A stretch of 64,000 nucleotides of DNA from an uncultured Clostridia bacterium (GCA_944363035.1 CALVTS010000003.1:62001-126000), one strand, 5' to 3'; positions 10,403 to 19,705 are shown, counted from the first letter of the stretch. The notes: generated from the sequence alone by a model not told the origin. Made by a program: numbers and translations.

Positions 10403-11122
10403 CTATTGTCCGCCGCCGTTCCGCAGGTAGATGTGGCGCACGGTGAGGGGCGGGACGCGCAGAGCGAGCTTTTTGTCCAGAAATACGTAGAGCCTGCCGA
10501 GGGCGTAGAATGCCGCCGCCATCACGGGGACGACGAGGGCGACCCAGCCGCCTATCTGATCCACGTCGATGAAGGGATAGGGATAGCGCGTGGTGCCGTA
10601 AAAGGGCGCGCCCACTTCGGCGCGGATGAAGATGAACACCGCGTATGCGATGGGATAGATGAGCCAGAGCGCGGCGTCCTTTGCGCGCAGTCTGCCGTGG
10701 GGGAGGAAGAGGATCCAATCCGCGATGGCAAGTATGGGGACGACGCCGTGCACAACGTAGTTCGCGGCGCTGACGAGAGCGGCGCGGGAGGGGTCTCCTC
10801 CGCCCATGTCGAAGTTCTGCCACGAGAGCATCGCCCAATAGACCACAAAGGTGATGGTGATGAAAAACGTGAGCGCTAGCTGTAAGGATACGCCGAGGTG
10901 CGCGACCTCGCCGCGCGCTCCGCTCTTTCTCAGCTGTACCGCCGTCATCACGGTGAGGACGATGAACGCCGCGGTGGTGAAGATGTTGGTCTGCATGGTG
11001 AAATAGGAGAGCATGAGGCTCGCGTCCGTCATGGTGAGCATGACCGCGATGCCGAACGCCCCCAGCGCCGATCCCACCGCTCTCAGCACGAGCGCGGCTA
11101 TCCTGTTCGCGCACAAAGTCAT
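10403..11122 (-). CDS. Pr6Pr family integral membrane protein
   Basis: The 239-residue protein has about six hydrophobic segments. The features YFTMQTNIFT, HGVVPILAIADWIL, LIYPIAYAVFIFIR and the late YPYPFIDVDQIGG stretch match the Pr6Pr/FAR-17a-like membrane family, whose function in bacteria is unknown. The ATG at 11122 has GAGGTG seven bases upstream. It stands alone, converging on the XRE gene. Confidence 0.75.
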   Translation of the reverse strand: MTLCANRIAALVLRAVGSALGAFGIAVMLTMTDASLMLSYFTMQTNIFTTAAFIVLTVMTAVQLRKSGARGEVAHLGVSLQLALTFFITITFVVYWAMLSWQNFDMGGGDPSRAALVSAANYVVHGVVPILAIADWILFLPHGRLRAKDAALWLIYPIAYAVFIFIRAEVGAPFYGTTRYPYPFIDVDQIGGWVALVVPVMAAAFYALGRLYVFLDKKLALRVPPLTVRHIYLRNGGGQ

Positions 11123-11290
11123 CGTTTACACCTCGTTTTCGCGGCTTAAAACCCGCATTTGTGCCGATTCGCACGCGGAGACGCGCTTCCGACGCACGTC
11201 GTACGGCACTTTTATTATATCCGCGCGGGAGGAGTCGCGCAAGTGTATTTTGACGCGCATTGACAAGCCCGTCAGCCTATGCTAAACTGT

Positions 11291-11367
11291 GTGCGGTGAG
11301 GGAGTAGTCGGCGGCATCCCGTTATAAGTCAACATACTCGCCCCTCGGCGTGGCTTATATTAAACGG
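11291..11367 (+). ncRNA. yybP-ykoY (manganese) riboswitch upstream of mntP
   Basis: The leader contains the family's conserved blocks in order: GGGAGTAG, then GTCAACATACT, then CCCCTCGGCG and TGGCTTATA. These RNAs bind Mn2+ and commonly control manganese exporters. A terminator follows at once and mntP is the next gene, which fits an ON switch when Mn2+ is high. The 170 bases before it (11123-11290) show no gene. Confidence 0.85.
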
Positions 11368-11371
11368 CAAG

Positions 11372-11406
11372 ACTCACACATGGCTTCGTGTGTGAGTTTT
11401 TCTTTT
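11372..11406 (+). terminator. expression-platform terminator of the Mn riboswitch
   Basis: ACTCACACA pairs with TGTGTGAGT across an eight-base loop, followed by TTTTCTTTT. It sits between the aptamer and the mntP start. Confidence 0.85.
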
Positions 11407-11450
11407 GACCGCGCGCAAACTCTCCCACGACCGACAAAAAGGAGCGGACT

Positions 11451-12101
11451 ATGCAGATCTGGGAAATTTTTCTCACGGGACTCAGCCTCTCGGCGGACGC
11501 GTGCGCCGTCGCGATGTGCAAGGGCGTGGAAATGAAGCGCTTTGTGCTTCGCTATGCGTTGCTCATCGCGCTCTGCTTCGGGCTGTTCCAGGCATTGATG
11601 CCCCTCATCGGCTGGGCGGTGGCTTCCTCCTTTGCGGAATACATCACGGAGGCGGACCATTGGATAGCTTTCGTACTGCTCGGCTTCCTCGGCGTAAAGA
11701 TGCTCGCCGACGGCGTCGAGAGCGAAAAGGAACTCAGAGCGAGCAAACCGAAAAGGACGGAGCCCTCTCCCCTCCTCCTCGCGCACCCTCCCCGCGTCAC
11801 CCTCCCCCCCGCCCGCGCAGAAAAACTCGAACTCGGAGTGAAGACCCTCCTCGTGATGTCCGTAGCAACAAGCATAGACGCGCTCGCCGTCGGGGTGTCC
11901 TTCGCCTTCCTTGCGGTGGACATTTGGCTTGCCGTCGCGCTCATAGGAGCGACCACCTTCCTCATCTCGCTTGCGGGGGTGCTCGTAGGCACGAAAGCGG
12001 GAGGGAAATTCCGCGGCAAAGCGGAGCTTGCGGGCGGCGTCCTCCTCTTCCTCATCGGCTTGAAGATACTTCTGGAACATCTGGGAGTCATCTCCTTCTG
12101 A
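11451..12101 (+). CDS. mntP: manganese efflux pump MntP
   Basis: This 216-residue membrane protein has two homologous three-helix halves. Each half carries the family's Asp motif: SADACAVAMCKG near residue 15 and TSIDALAVGVSFAF in the second half. The loop between halves (about residues 90-120) is longer than usual and rich in Pro, Lys and Glu. It would export Mn2+ from the cytoplasm. AAAAAGGAG stands before the ATG. The manganese riboswitch directly upstream supports both identity and regulation. Confidence 0.93.
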   Translation: MQIWEIFLTGLSLSADACAVAMCKGVEMKRFVLRYALLIALCFGLFQALMPLIGWAVASSFAEYITEADHWIAFVLLGFLGVKMLADGVESEKELRASKPKRTEPSPLLLAHPPRVTLPPARAEKLELGVKTLLVMSVATSIDALAVGVSFAFLAVDIWLAVALIGATTFLISLAGVLVGTKAGGKFRGKAELAGGVLLFLIGLKILLEHLGVISF

Positions 12102-12367
12102 CCCCTCCCCCAAGATACTCGCCGCGTCATACCTCCCGCGCCCACTCGGAGGCTCGGGACAAAGCTCTTCTCGCGCGCTCCCGCTCCCTCTCTTTTCGCT
12201 CCGAGACCCCTGCCTTCATCCCTTTTCGTTCCGAGACCCCCCGATTTTCATCCCTTTTCGCCCTTCTCTGCCCGGAGATAAGCGGACAGCCTCCTCCCCT
12301 CTGTGCAAAATCCGACATTTCCGCGATTTAATCGGGAAATTTTTTCTTCATTTCTCCCTTCATTTGA
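12102..12367. other. intergenic, pyrimidine-rich, no gene seen
   Basis: Between mntP and the rex promoter the DNA is rich in C and T on the top strand and holds two short direct repeats of CCTTTTCGTTCCGAGACCCC type (near 12196 and 12220). The frames crossing it have no recognisable content. Confidence 0.5.
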
Positions 12368-12396
12368 TTGACATCCCGCGCCGCATTGCCTATAAT
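12368..12396 (+). promoter_or_regulatory. promoter of the rex-adhE-hyd unit
   Basis: TTGACA (12368-12373), 17 bases, TATAAT (12391-12396), a perfect consensus. The leader of about 65 bases contains a small GATACG/CGTATC stem. I could not find a clear Rex operator next to it. Confidence 0.85.
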
Positions 12397-12468
12397 GCAA
12401 ATCGACACTCGGAGTAACGATACGAGACGTATCTATTCGCTCCGCAAATGCAAAGGAACTAGGACCAT

Positions 12469-13125
12469 ATGGCAGACGGAGAAAAAGTTTTATCCTTGGC
12501 GACGCTGCAACGGATGCCCGGCTATCTCAGATATCTGAAAAAGAGGGAATCCGAGGGCGCCGAATACATTTCTTCCGTCGGGCTCGCGGAGGCTATGCAG
12601 GAGAATCCCGCCGTCGTCAAGAAGGATCTTTCCATGGCGGTGGTGAGCGAGGGCAAGCCCAAAGTGGGATATTACATCCCCGACCTGGTGCGCGACATCG
12701 AGAGCTTCATGGGCTACGACAACGAGAAGGACGCGGTGCTCGTGGGCGCGGGGAAGCTGGGACAGGCGCTCCTCGGATACGGCGGATTTGAAAAGTACGG
12801 GCTCAACATCCTTGCGGGTTTTGACACCGATCCCGCCCTTGTGGGCACCGAGGTGCACGGGAAGAAGATCCTCTCCTCCGAAAAGCTCGCCGAGACGGTG
12901 AAGAAGCTCAAAGTCAAGATGGCGGTGCTCACTCTGCCCGCGGCGGCGGCGCAGAAAGTGGCGAACACTCTGGTGGAAGCGGGAGTGCGGGCGATATGGA
13001 ACTTCTCCCCCGTCACCCTCAATCTGCCGGGCACGGTAGCGGTAAAAAACGAGAACATGGCGGCATCCCTCGCGGTGCTGTCGGCAAAGCTCAAAGAAAT
13101 ACTCAAAAAAGAAGAAAACAACTGA
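12469..13125 (+). CDS. rex: redox-sensing transcriptional repressor Rex
   Basis: The 218-residue protein has an N-terminal winged helix (LATLQRMPGYLRYLKK, residues about 9-24, with the DNA-contact helix around VVKKDLS) and a Rossmann domain with VLVGAGKLGQALLGY for NAD(H). Rex represses fermentation genes when NADH is low and releases DNA when NADH rises. The next gene, 13 bases downstream, is adhE, a classic Rex target. It is the first gene of the redox island. Confidence 0.95.
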   Translation: MADGEKVLSLATLQRMPGYLRYLKKRESEGAEYISSVGLAEAMQENPAVVKKDLSMAVVSEGKPKVGYYIPDLVRDIESFMGYDNEKDAVLVGAGKLGQALLGYGGFEKYGLNILAGFDTDPALVGTEVHGKKILSSEKLAETVKKLKVKMAVLTLPAAAAQKVANTLVEAGVRAIWNFSPVTLNLPGTVAVKNENMAASLAVLSAKLKEILKKEENN

Positions 13126-13138
13126 ACAGGAGACCGAT

Positions 13139-15748
13139 ATGGAAGAGACCAAACAGTATCAAGTCGTGGACAGCGTCGAAAAACTGGAAGAGGCCATAGC
13201 CCGCGTGCGCGAAGCTCAGAAGAAATTCGCCGAGTACACGCAGGAGCAGGTGGACGCGATCTTTTTCGCAGCCTCTATGGCGGCAAACCAACAGCGTATC
13301 CCGCTCGCCAAAATGGCTGTCGAGGAGACCGGCATGGGCGTCGTCGAGGACAAGGTGATCAAAAACCACTACGCCTCCGAGTATATCTACAACGCCTATC
13401 GTCACACCAAGACCTGCGGCGTCATCGAAGAGGACAAGTCCTACGGCATCAAGAAGATAGCCGAGCCCGTGGGCGTCATCGGCGCGGTCATCCCCACCAC
13501 CAACCCCACTTCCACCGCCATCTTCAAGACCCTCATCGCTTTGAAGACCCGCAACGGCATCATCATCAGCCCCCACCCCAGAGCCAAGAAGTGCACCATC
13601 GCCGCGGCGAAGGTCGTGCTCGAAGCCGCAGTCAAAGCGGGCGCTCCCGAGGGCATCATAAGCTGGATCGACATCCCCTCTCTCGAAATGACCAACCTGC
13701 TCATGAAAGAGGCGGACATCATCCTTGCGACGGGCGGTCCCGGCATGGTGAAGGCGGCGTACTCTTCCGGCAAACCCGCCGTCGGCGTTGGCGCGGGCAA
13801 CACTCCCGCCATCATCGACGACAGCGCGGACATCCTGCTCGCCGTCAACAGCATCATCCACTCCAAGACCTTTGACAACGGCATGATCTGCGCTTCGGAG
13901 CAATCCGTCATCGTGCTGGACAAGGTCTACAACAAAGTCAAAAAAGAGTTTCAGGCGCGCGGATGCTACTTCCTCGATCCCGAAGAGACCGAGAAAGTGC
14001 GCAAGACCATCATCATCAACGGCGCGCTGAACGCCAAGATAGTCGGACAAAAAGCCGCCAAGATCGCGGCGCTCGCGGGCGTGACCGTCCCCGAGGAGAC
14101 CAAGATAATCATCGGCGAAGTGACCAGCGTGGACATTTCGGAGGAATTCGCGCACGAAAAGCTCTCCCCCGTCCTCGCGATGTACAGAGCCAAGGACTTC
14201 GAGGACGCTCTCGACAAGGCGGAGCACCTCATCGCGGACGGCGGCTACGGCCACACCTCCTCCCTCTATATCGACGTCGTCAGGGAAAAAGCCAAGATCG
14301 ATGAGTACACCCATCGCATGAAGACCTGCCGCGTGCTTCTCAATTCCCCCTCTTCTCAGGGCGGCATCGGCGACCTTTACAACTTCAAGCTCACCCCCTC
14401 CCTCACCCTCGGGTGCGGCAGCTGGGGCGGCAACAGCGTCAGCGAAAACGTGGGCGTCAAACACCTCATCAACATCAAAACAGTGGCGGAAAGGAGAGAG
14501 AATATGCTGTGGTTCAGAGCACCCGAAAAGGTGTATATCAAGAAGGGCTGTCTGCCCGTCGCCCTTGACGAATTAAAAAATGTCATGGGAAAAAAGAAAG
14601 CTTTTATTGTCACGGACAGTTTTTTGTATCATAATGGATATACGAAGACCATCACCGACAAGCTGGACGAGATGGGCATAGCGCACACCACATTCTTCAA
14701 CGTCGCGCCCGATCCCACCCTCGCCTGCGCCAAAGAAGGCACCGCGGCGATGCGCGCCTTCGAGCCCGACTGCATCATCGCCGTCGGCGGCGGCTCCGCG
14801 ATGGACGCCGGCAAGATCATGTGGGTGCTCTACGAACATCCCGAAGTGGACTTCATGGATCTTGCCATGCGCTTCATGGACATCAGAAAGCGCGTCTACA
14901 CCTTCCCCAAGATGGGCGAAAAGGCGTACTTCATCGCAGTGCCCACCTCCGCCGGTACGGGCAGCGAGGTGACTCCCTTCGCGGTCATCACCGACGAGAG
15001 AACGGGAGTGAAATATCCCCTCGCGGACTATGAGCTCATGCCCAACATGGCGATCGTGGACGCGGACATGATGATGAACGCGCCCAAAGGACTGACCTCG
15101 GCAAGCGGCATCGACGCCGTCACCCACGACCTGGAAGCCTACGCCTCCATGATGGCGACGGACTACACCGACGGTCTCGCCCTGCGCAGTCTGCAAATGA
15201 TCTTCAAATATCTCCCCCGCGCCTACGACAACGGTGCCAATGACCCCGAAGCGCGCGAGAAGATGGCGAACGCCGCCACCATGGCGGGTATGGCGTTTGC
15301 GAACGCGTTCCTCGGCGTGTGCCACTCCATGGCGCACAAACTGGGAGCCTTCCATCATCTGCCTCACGGCGTGGCAAACGCGCTGATGATAGACGAAGTG
15401 ATCCGCTTCAACGCGGCGGAAGTGCCGACCAAGATGGGCACCTTCCCGCAGTACGACCATCCTCACACCCTCGCCCGCTATGCGGAAGTGGCGGACGCCC
15501 TCGGCATCAAGGGCAAGAACGACGAGGAGAAGCTGGAAAACTTCATCAAAGCCCTCGACGAGCTCAAAGCGAAGGTCGGCATCAAGAAGACCATCCGCGA
15601 TTACGGCATCGACGAGCAGGACTTCCTCGCAAGACTGGACGAGATGACGGAACAGGCGTTCGACGATCAGTGCACGGGTGCCAACCCCCGCTACCCGCTC
15701 ATGAGCGAGATCAAGCAAATGTATCTCAACGCCTACTACGGCAAATAA
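13139..15748 (+). CDS. adhE: bifunctional acetaldehyde-CoA/alcohol dehydrogenase AdhE
   Basis: This 869-residue fusion has an N-terminal CoA-acylating aldehyde dehydrogenase (about 1-440, catalytic Cys in NGMICASEQ) and a C-terminal iron-dependent alcohol dehydrogenase (about 460-869, with VPTSAGTGSEVTPFA and the metal-binding HSMAHKLGAFHHLPHG). It reduces acetyl-CoA to ethanol in two NADH-using steps and usually forms helical filaments called spirosomes. The ribosome site is GGAGACC. Placement behind rex indicates control by the NADH/NAD ratio. Confidence 0.97.
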   Translation: MEETKQYQVVDSVEKLEEAIARVREAQKKFAEYTQEQVDAIFFAASMAANQQRIPLAKMAVEETGMGVVEDKVIKNHYASEYIYNAYRHTKTCGVIEEDKSYGIKKIAEPVGVIGAVIPTTNPTSTAIFKTLIALKTRNGIIISPHPRAKKCTIAAAKVVLEAAVKAGAPEGIISWIDIPSLEMTNLLMKEADIILATGGPGMVKAAYSSGKPAVGVGAGNTPAIIDDSADILLAVNSIIHSKTFDNGMICASEQSVIVLDKVYNKVKKEFQARGCYFLDPEETEKVRKTIIINGALNAKIVGQKAAKIAALAGVTVPEETKIIIGEVTSVDISEEFAHEKLSPVLAMYRAKDFEDALDKAEHLIADGGYGHTSSLYIDVVREKAKIDEYTHRMKTCRVLLNSPSSQGGIGDLYNFKLTPSLTLGCGSWGGNSVSENVGVKHLINIKTVAERRENMLWFRAPEKVYIKKGCLPVALDELKNVMGKKKAFIVTDSFLYHNGYTKTITDKLDEMGIAHTTFFNVAPDPTLACAKEGTAAMRAFEPDCIIAVGGGSAMDAGKIMWVLYEHPEVDFMDLAMRFMDIRKRVYTFPKMGEKAYFIAVPTSAGTGSEVTPFAVITDERTGVKYPLADYELMPNMAIVDADMMMNAPKGLTSASGIDAVTHDLEAYASMMATDYTDGLALRSLQMIFKYLPRAYDNGANDPEAREKMANAATMAGMAFANAFLGVCHSMAHKLGAFHHLPHGVANALMIDEVIRFNAAEVPTKMGTFPQYDHPHTLARYAEVADALGIKGKNDEEKLENFIKALDELKAKVGIKKTIRDYGIDEQDFLARLDEMTEQAFDDQCTGANPRYPLMSEIKQMYLNAYYGK

Positions 15749-15757
15749 GGAGGGAAT

Positions 15758-16510
15758 ATGAACACCGACAAGGTCATAGCCGTTCGCACCACCAAGACCG
15801 TCTACCGCGACGGTGACAAGGTCATCAAGCTGTTTGACGAGCACTACTCCAAGGCGGACATCCTCAACGAAGCCCTCAATCAGGCGCGCGTGGAGGAGAC
15901 CGGGCTCGCCATACCCAAACTGCTCGAAGTCACCAAGGTGAACGGAAGATGGGCGATCGTCATGGACTACATCAAGGGCAAGACCCTCGCCGAGCTCATG
16001 GAAAAGAACCCCGACAAACTGGACGAATATCTCAACCTCTTTGTCGACCTGCAAATGGAGATACACTCCAAGCGCGCTCCCCTGCTCAACAAGCTCAAGG
16101 ACAAGATGAACCGCAAGATCTCCGAGGCGGACCTCAACGCGACCATCCGCTACGATCTGCACACCAGGCTGGAATCCATGCCCAAGCACAACAAAGTGTG
16201 CCACGGCGACTTCAACCCCAGCAACGTCATCATCTCCGACACCGACGGCAAAGCCTACGTCATCGACTGGTCTCATGCCACCCAGGGCAACGCCTCGGCG
16301 GACGTCGCGCGCACCTATCTCCTCTTCACGCTGTACGGCACCCCGGACATCGCCGAGAAATATCTCAACCTCTTCTGCGAGAAGAGCGACACCGCAAAAC
16401 AGTATGTCCAGAAATGGATCCCCATCGTAGCGGCGTCTCAGCTCGTAAAGGGCAAGCCCGAGGAGAGAGAGTTCCTCCTCCACTGGGTGGACGTGGTGGA
16501 CTATCAATAG
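15758..16510 (+). CDS. APH/choline-kinase-fold phosphotransferase, role unknown
   Basis: The 250-residue protein has the aminoglycoside-phosphotransferase kinase fold: a glycine-poor N-lobe, the catalytic CHGDFNPSNVII block (near residue 147) and the metal-binding VIDWSHATQGN. Members phosphorylate small molecules such as choline or antibiotics, and some act on proteins. It follows adhE by nine bases with AAGGAGGG before the ATG, so it is cotranscribed. Nothing in the window suggests an antibiotic target. Its place between adhE and a hydrogen-sensing cluster that also carries a phosphatase makes a regulatory or metabolic kinase plausible, but this is only inference. Confidence 0.75.
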   Translation: MNTDKVIAVRTTKTVYRDGDKVIKLFDEHYSKADILNEALNQARVEETGLAIPKLLEVTKVNGRWAIVMDYIKGKTLAELMEKNPDKLDEYLNLFVDLQMEIHSKRAPLLNKLKDKMNRKISEADLNATIRYDLHTRLESMPKHNKVCHGDFNPSNVIISDTDGKAYVIDWSHATQGNASADVARTYLLFTLYGTPDIAEKYLNLFCEKSDTAKQYVQKWIPIVAASQLVKGKPEEREFLLHWVDVVDYQ

Positions 16511-16528
16511 CCATAAGAGGACATCATC

Positions 16529-16777
16529 ATGGTCAAAGTCACGGTTTGCATTGGCAGTTCCTGCCACCTCAAAGGTTCCAGACAGGTGGTCGAGGAATTG
16601 CAGTATCTCATCAACAAGCACGACCTCGGCGACCGCGTCGAGCTCAGCGGGACATTCTGTATGGGCAGATGCGGCGAGGACGGCGTGAGCGTGACGGTGG
16701 ACGGCGATTACTACGCCGTCAAGCCCGAAAACGTCATCGACCTGTTCACGGACGTGATAATGAAAAAAGCGGAATGA
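16529..16777 (+). CDS. thioredoxin-like [2Fe-2S] ferredoxin
   Basis: This 82-residue protein has the TRX-like ferredoxin pattern with four cysteines: CIGSSC (C7, C12) and FCMGRC (C44, C48). It resembles the C-terminal part of NuoE/HndA-type subunits but stands alone. It would carry electrons to or from a partner, most simply the hydrogenase-like gene that follows. It sits 18 bases after the APH-fold gene with a GAGGA site. Confidence 0.85.
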   Translation: MVKVTVCIGSSCHLKGSRQVVEELQYLINKHDLGDRVELSGTFCMGRCGEDGVSVTVDGDYYAVKPENVIDLFTDVIMKKAE

Positions 16778-16782
16778 TGAAA

Positions 16783-16805
16783 AGCCGTCGCCAAGCGCGA
16801 CGGCT
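16783..16805 (+). other. intercistronic hairpin before hydS
   Basis: AGCCGTCGC and its complement form a 9-bp stem in the gap between the [2Fe-2S] gene and hydS. It lacks a direct T-tract, so it may be a processing, stabilising or weak attenuation site. Confidence 0.5.
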
Positions 16806-16836
16806 CACCCCGTTTTAAGGAGAGAAAGAGGGACCC

Positions 16837-18540
16837 ATGCCCGTAGCTTCACCCTATCTCGATTTCAAGAACGCAAAGTGCAAGGACTGTTTCAAGTGCT
16901 TGCGCGAATGCCCTGTAAAAGCCATCCGCTACGAGAACCATCAGGCGAAGATAATCGACTCCCGCTGTATCCTCTGCGGCAAGTGCACCCTCGTGTGCCC
17001 GCAGAACGCCAAGCAGGTGCACAGCGAGGCCGAGGACGTCCTCGCCCTGCTCGCGAGCGGCAAAAAGGTGGTGGCGAGCCTCGCTCCCTCCTTCGTCTCC
17101 TCCTTCGGCGTGCAGGACTTCGACGTGATGGCGGAAGCTCTTTCCGAACTCGGGTTCGCCGAGACGGAGGAGACCGCGATAGGCGCAAAAGCCGTCACGG
17201 AGGAATACTCCCGTCTGCTGAAAACGGGAGAGTTCAGGAACTTCATCTCCTCGGCGTGTCCCGCGGTCAACCGCATGATACAGCTCTACTATCCGAGCGC
17301 GCTGAAATATCTCGCGCCCGTCCCCTCCCCCATGGTAGCGCACGCCCGCATGATAAAGAAGCGCGACCCCGACGCGGCGATCGTGTTCATAGGTCCGTGC
17401 ATAGCCAAAAAGAGGGAGGCGGCAGAGAGCGGCATAATAGACGGTGTTCTCACATTCGAGGAGTTGAACGCTCTTTTTGAACGGAAAAACATCGACCTTG
17501 GCAAGATCGAGGCGAAAACGCAAAGTGAGAAACATTCCCTCAAAGCGCGCTACTACCCCATCCCGCGCGGTATCATCAAGAGCTTCGACGCCCTTCCCGA
17601 TGGCTACGAATACGTCGCCGTGGATGGGGTGAAACGTTGCGCCGAGGTGCTGGAAGAGGTGGATTCCCTCTCCGGGCTTTTCTTGGAGCTCAACTGTTGC
17701 GAGCACGCCTGCGTGGGAGGTCCCTGCCGTCCGGCGACGAGAAGCGGCGCGGTGAAGAGCAACGAGGATGTGCGCAGGTATGCCGCAAAGGACATCGCGG
17801 CGCCTGCGGCGAGCGTCCCCGAGACAGATCTCACCCAAAAACATCCCCGCATCATACTCGACGATTTCATCCCCTCCGAAAAGGACATCAGAGCGGTGCT
17901 CGCCAAGACGGGCAAAAATTCCCCCGAGGACGAGCTCAACTGCGGCGCGTGCGGCTACTCCACCTGCCGCGAAAAGGCAATCGCCGTCCTCAACGGCTAC
18001 GCCGACATCGAGATGTGTCTCCCCTATATGAGGAGCCGTGCGGAGTCCATGAGTTATGAGATAATCCAGAACACTCCCAACGGCATAGTTCTGATGTCGG
18101 ACGATTTCACCATCCTGGACATCAATTCCCGCGCGATGCGCCTGCTCGGGGTCACCGAACACGACGTACGCGGGATGCTCGCTTTCGACTGCTTTGACTG
18201 CGAGGAGTTCATCTCCGCCGTCACCAAGGGCAAGAACGTCAGCAAGAAGAGGGTGTTCGTCAACCGCACCAAGAAATACATCGAGCTGTCCATAGTCCTG
18301 TTGCAGGAGCACAAAGTGCTCTTCGGCGTGATGAAGGACATCACGGACAGCGTGGAATACGACGAAAAGCTCAACGCCGTCAAATTGGAGACTCTCGCCA
18401 CAACGGACGAGGTCATCAAAAAACAGATGCGCGTCGCTCAGGAGATAGCCTCCCTCCTCGGCGAGACCACCGCCGAGACCAAAGTCGCGCTCAACAAACT
18501 CAAACAGACGCTCGCCCCGCGCACGGAGGACGAGGAATAG
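16837..18540 (+). CDS. hydS: sensory [FeFe]-hydrogenase with PAS domain (HydS type)
   Basis: The domain order in 567 residues is: two [4Fe-4S] motifs (C15, C18, C21, C25 and C44, C47, C50, C54), an [FeFe]-hydrogenase H-cluster domain, a Fe-S domain (C369, C372, C377, C394) and a PAS domain (about 405-515) with a helical tail. The H-cluster loops read SSACP (C141), GPCIAKK (C188) and NCCEHACVGGPC. Ala140 replaces the usual proton-transfer cysteine and Gly186 replaces the usual methionine, as described for sensory group C enzymes. It should therefore bind H2 slowly and signal rather than evolve gas. A phosphatase gene begins one base after its stop. Confidence 0.88.
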   Translation: MPVASPYLDFKNAKCKDCFKCLRECPVKAIRYENHQAKIIDSRCILCGKCTLVCPQNAKQVHSEAEDVLALLASGKKVVASLAPSFVSSFGVQDFDVMAEALSELGFAETEETAIGAKAVTEEYSRLLKTGEFRNFISSACPAVNRMIQLYYPSALKYLAPVPSPMVAHARMIKKRDPDAAIVFIGPCIAKKREAAESGIIDGVLTFEELNALFERKNIDLGKIEAKTQSEKHSLKARYYPIPRGIIKSFDALPDGYEYVAVDGVKRCAEVLEEVDSLSGLFLELNCCEHACVGGPCRPATRSGAVKSNEDVRRYAAKDIAAPAASVPETDLTQKHPRIILDDFIPSEKDIRAVLAKTGKNSPEDELNCGACGYSTCREKAIAVLNGYADIEMCLPYMRSRAESMSYEIIQNTPNGIVLMSDDFTILDINSRAMRLLGVTEHDVRGMLAFDCFDCEEFISAVTKGKNVSKKRVFVNRTKKYIELSIVLLQEHKVLFGVMKDITDSVEYDEKLNAVKLETLATTDEVIKKQMRVAQEIASLLGETTAETKVALNKLKQTLAPRTEDEE

Positions 18541-18541
18541 C

Positions 18542-19705
18542 ATGGACAAACTATTTTTGGAAAACGGCTATACCTCCCTCAACAAAAAGGGCGAGGAGCT
18601 TTGCGGCGACAAGGTGGAGTGCATCTCGGACGGGGAGAACACCACCCTGGTGCTCGCCGACGGGCTGGGGAGCGGGGTGAAAGCCAACATCCTCGCCACC
18701 CTGACTTCCAAGATACTCTGCACCATGGTGTCCAACGAGATAAGCATAGACGAATGCGTGGAGACCATAGTCCAGACCCTGCCCGTATGCAAGGTGAGAC
18801 AGGTGGCGTACGCGACGTTTTCCGTCGTCCACCTCGGCGCGGACGGGAAGGGCTGGCTGTTTGAATTCGACAACCCGGAAGCCATCCTCATCCGCGACGG
18901 CAAATGTCTGGACTTCGCAAGGACGGAGAGGGACATCCTGGGCAAAAAGGTGTACGGCACGAGGCTGGAACTCAGACCCGACGACTACATAGTGCTGATG
19001 TCCGACGGAGTCATCCACGCGGGCATAGGTATGTTGCTCAACTTCGGTTGGCTGAGAAAGGACGTCAAGGAATATCTCGACAAAAACTTCAAAAGGGGGA
19101 TGTCCGCCCGCGGCGTGGCGTGCCTGCTCGCGGGCGCGTGCAACGACCTTTATATGGGCAAGCCCGGAGACGACACCACCGTGGCGGTGGTGAGAGCGAG
19201 GGAATATTGCCCCGTGCGCATCATGGTGGGTCCTCCCGTGGAGAGGGATCAGGACGACTTTTATATCTCCCGCTTCCTCGGCGGAGAGGGCAAAAAGGTG
19301 GTGTGCGGAGGCACGAGTTCGCAGATAGTGGCAAGATATCTCGGCGAAAAGGTGGCGGCGTCCTTCGACTTCCCCGACAAGGACGTGCCCCCCATAGGCT
19401 ACATCAGGGGCATAGACCTCACCACGGAGGGAGTGCTCACTCTGAGGAAACTGCTGGAACTCAGCGAGAGATATCTCTCCACCTCCGACCTCACTCCCAA
19501 ACGCTCCAACAAACAGGACGGCGCGTCCCTGCTTGCCAATATGCTCTTCGAGGACGCGACTCACGTCACCTTCTTCGTGGGACAGAGCATCAACGCGGCG
19601 CACCAGGGATTGCCCATCGACACCACCATGAAACTCAAACTCGTGGAGAGCATCGCCGCCAACCTGCAAAAGGCGGGCAAGGTGGTGGAACTCAACTACG
19701 ACTGA
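18542..19705 (+). CDS. SpoIIE-family serine/threonine protein phosphatase
   Basis: The 387-residue protein carries PPM/SpoIIE metal motifs: LADGLGSGVKAN near residue 40, LMSDGVIHAG near 155 and GKPGDDTTVAVV near 205. The last 170 residues (from about PVRIMVGPP) form an additional domain I do not recognise. It has no membrane segment, unlike SpoIIE itself. Its start follows the hydS stop by one base, so the two are translationally linked. The likely job is to turn the HydS signal into dephosphorylation of a protein; the target is not in view. Confidence 0.85.
   Translation: MDKLFLENGYTSLNKKGEELCGDKVECISDGENTTLVLADGLGSGVKANILATLTSKILCTMVSNEISIDECVETIVQTLPVCKVRQVAYATFSVVHLGADGKGWLFEFDNPEAILIRDGKCLDFARTERDILGKKVYGTRLELRPDDYIVLMSDGVIHAGIGMLLNFGWLRKDVKEYLDKNFKRGMSARGVACLLAGACNDLYMGKPGDDTTVAVVRAREYCPVRIMVGPPVERDQDDFYISRFLGGEGKKVVCGGTSSQIVARYLGEKVAASFDFPDKDVPPIGYIRGIDLTTEGVLTLRKLLELSERYLSTSDLTPKRSNKQDGASLLANMLFEDATHVTFFVGQSINAAHQGLPIDTTMKLKLVESIAANLQKAGKVVELNYD

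Noticed and set aside
12330-12468. Rex operator in front of rex
   Set aside because: I looked for a TTGTGAA-type inverted repeat around the promoter and found none with acceptable match; Rex control of this unit rests on gene context only.
13103-16621. two long leftward open frames (453 and 682 codons)
   Set aside because: They mirror adhE and the APH-fold gene on the other strand. The translation is low-complexity His/Val/Asp sequence typical of antisense reading.
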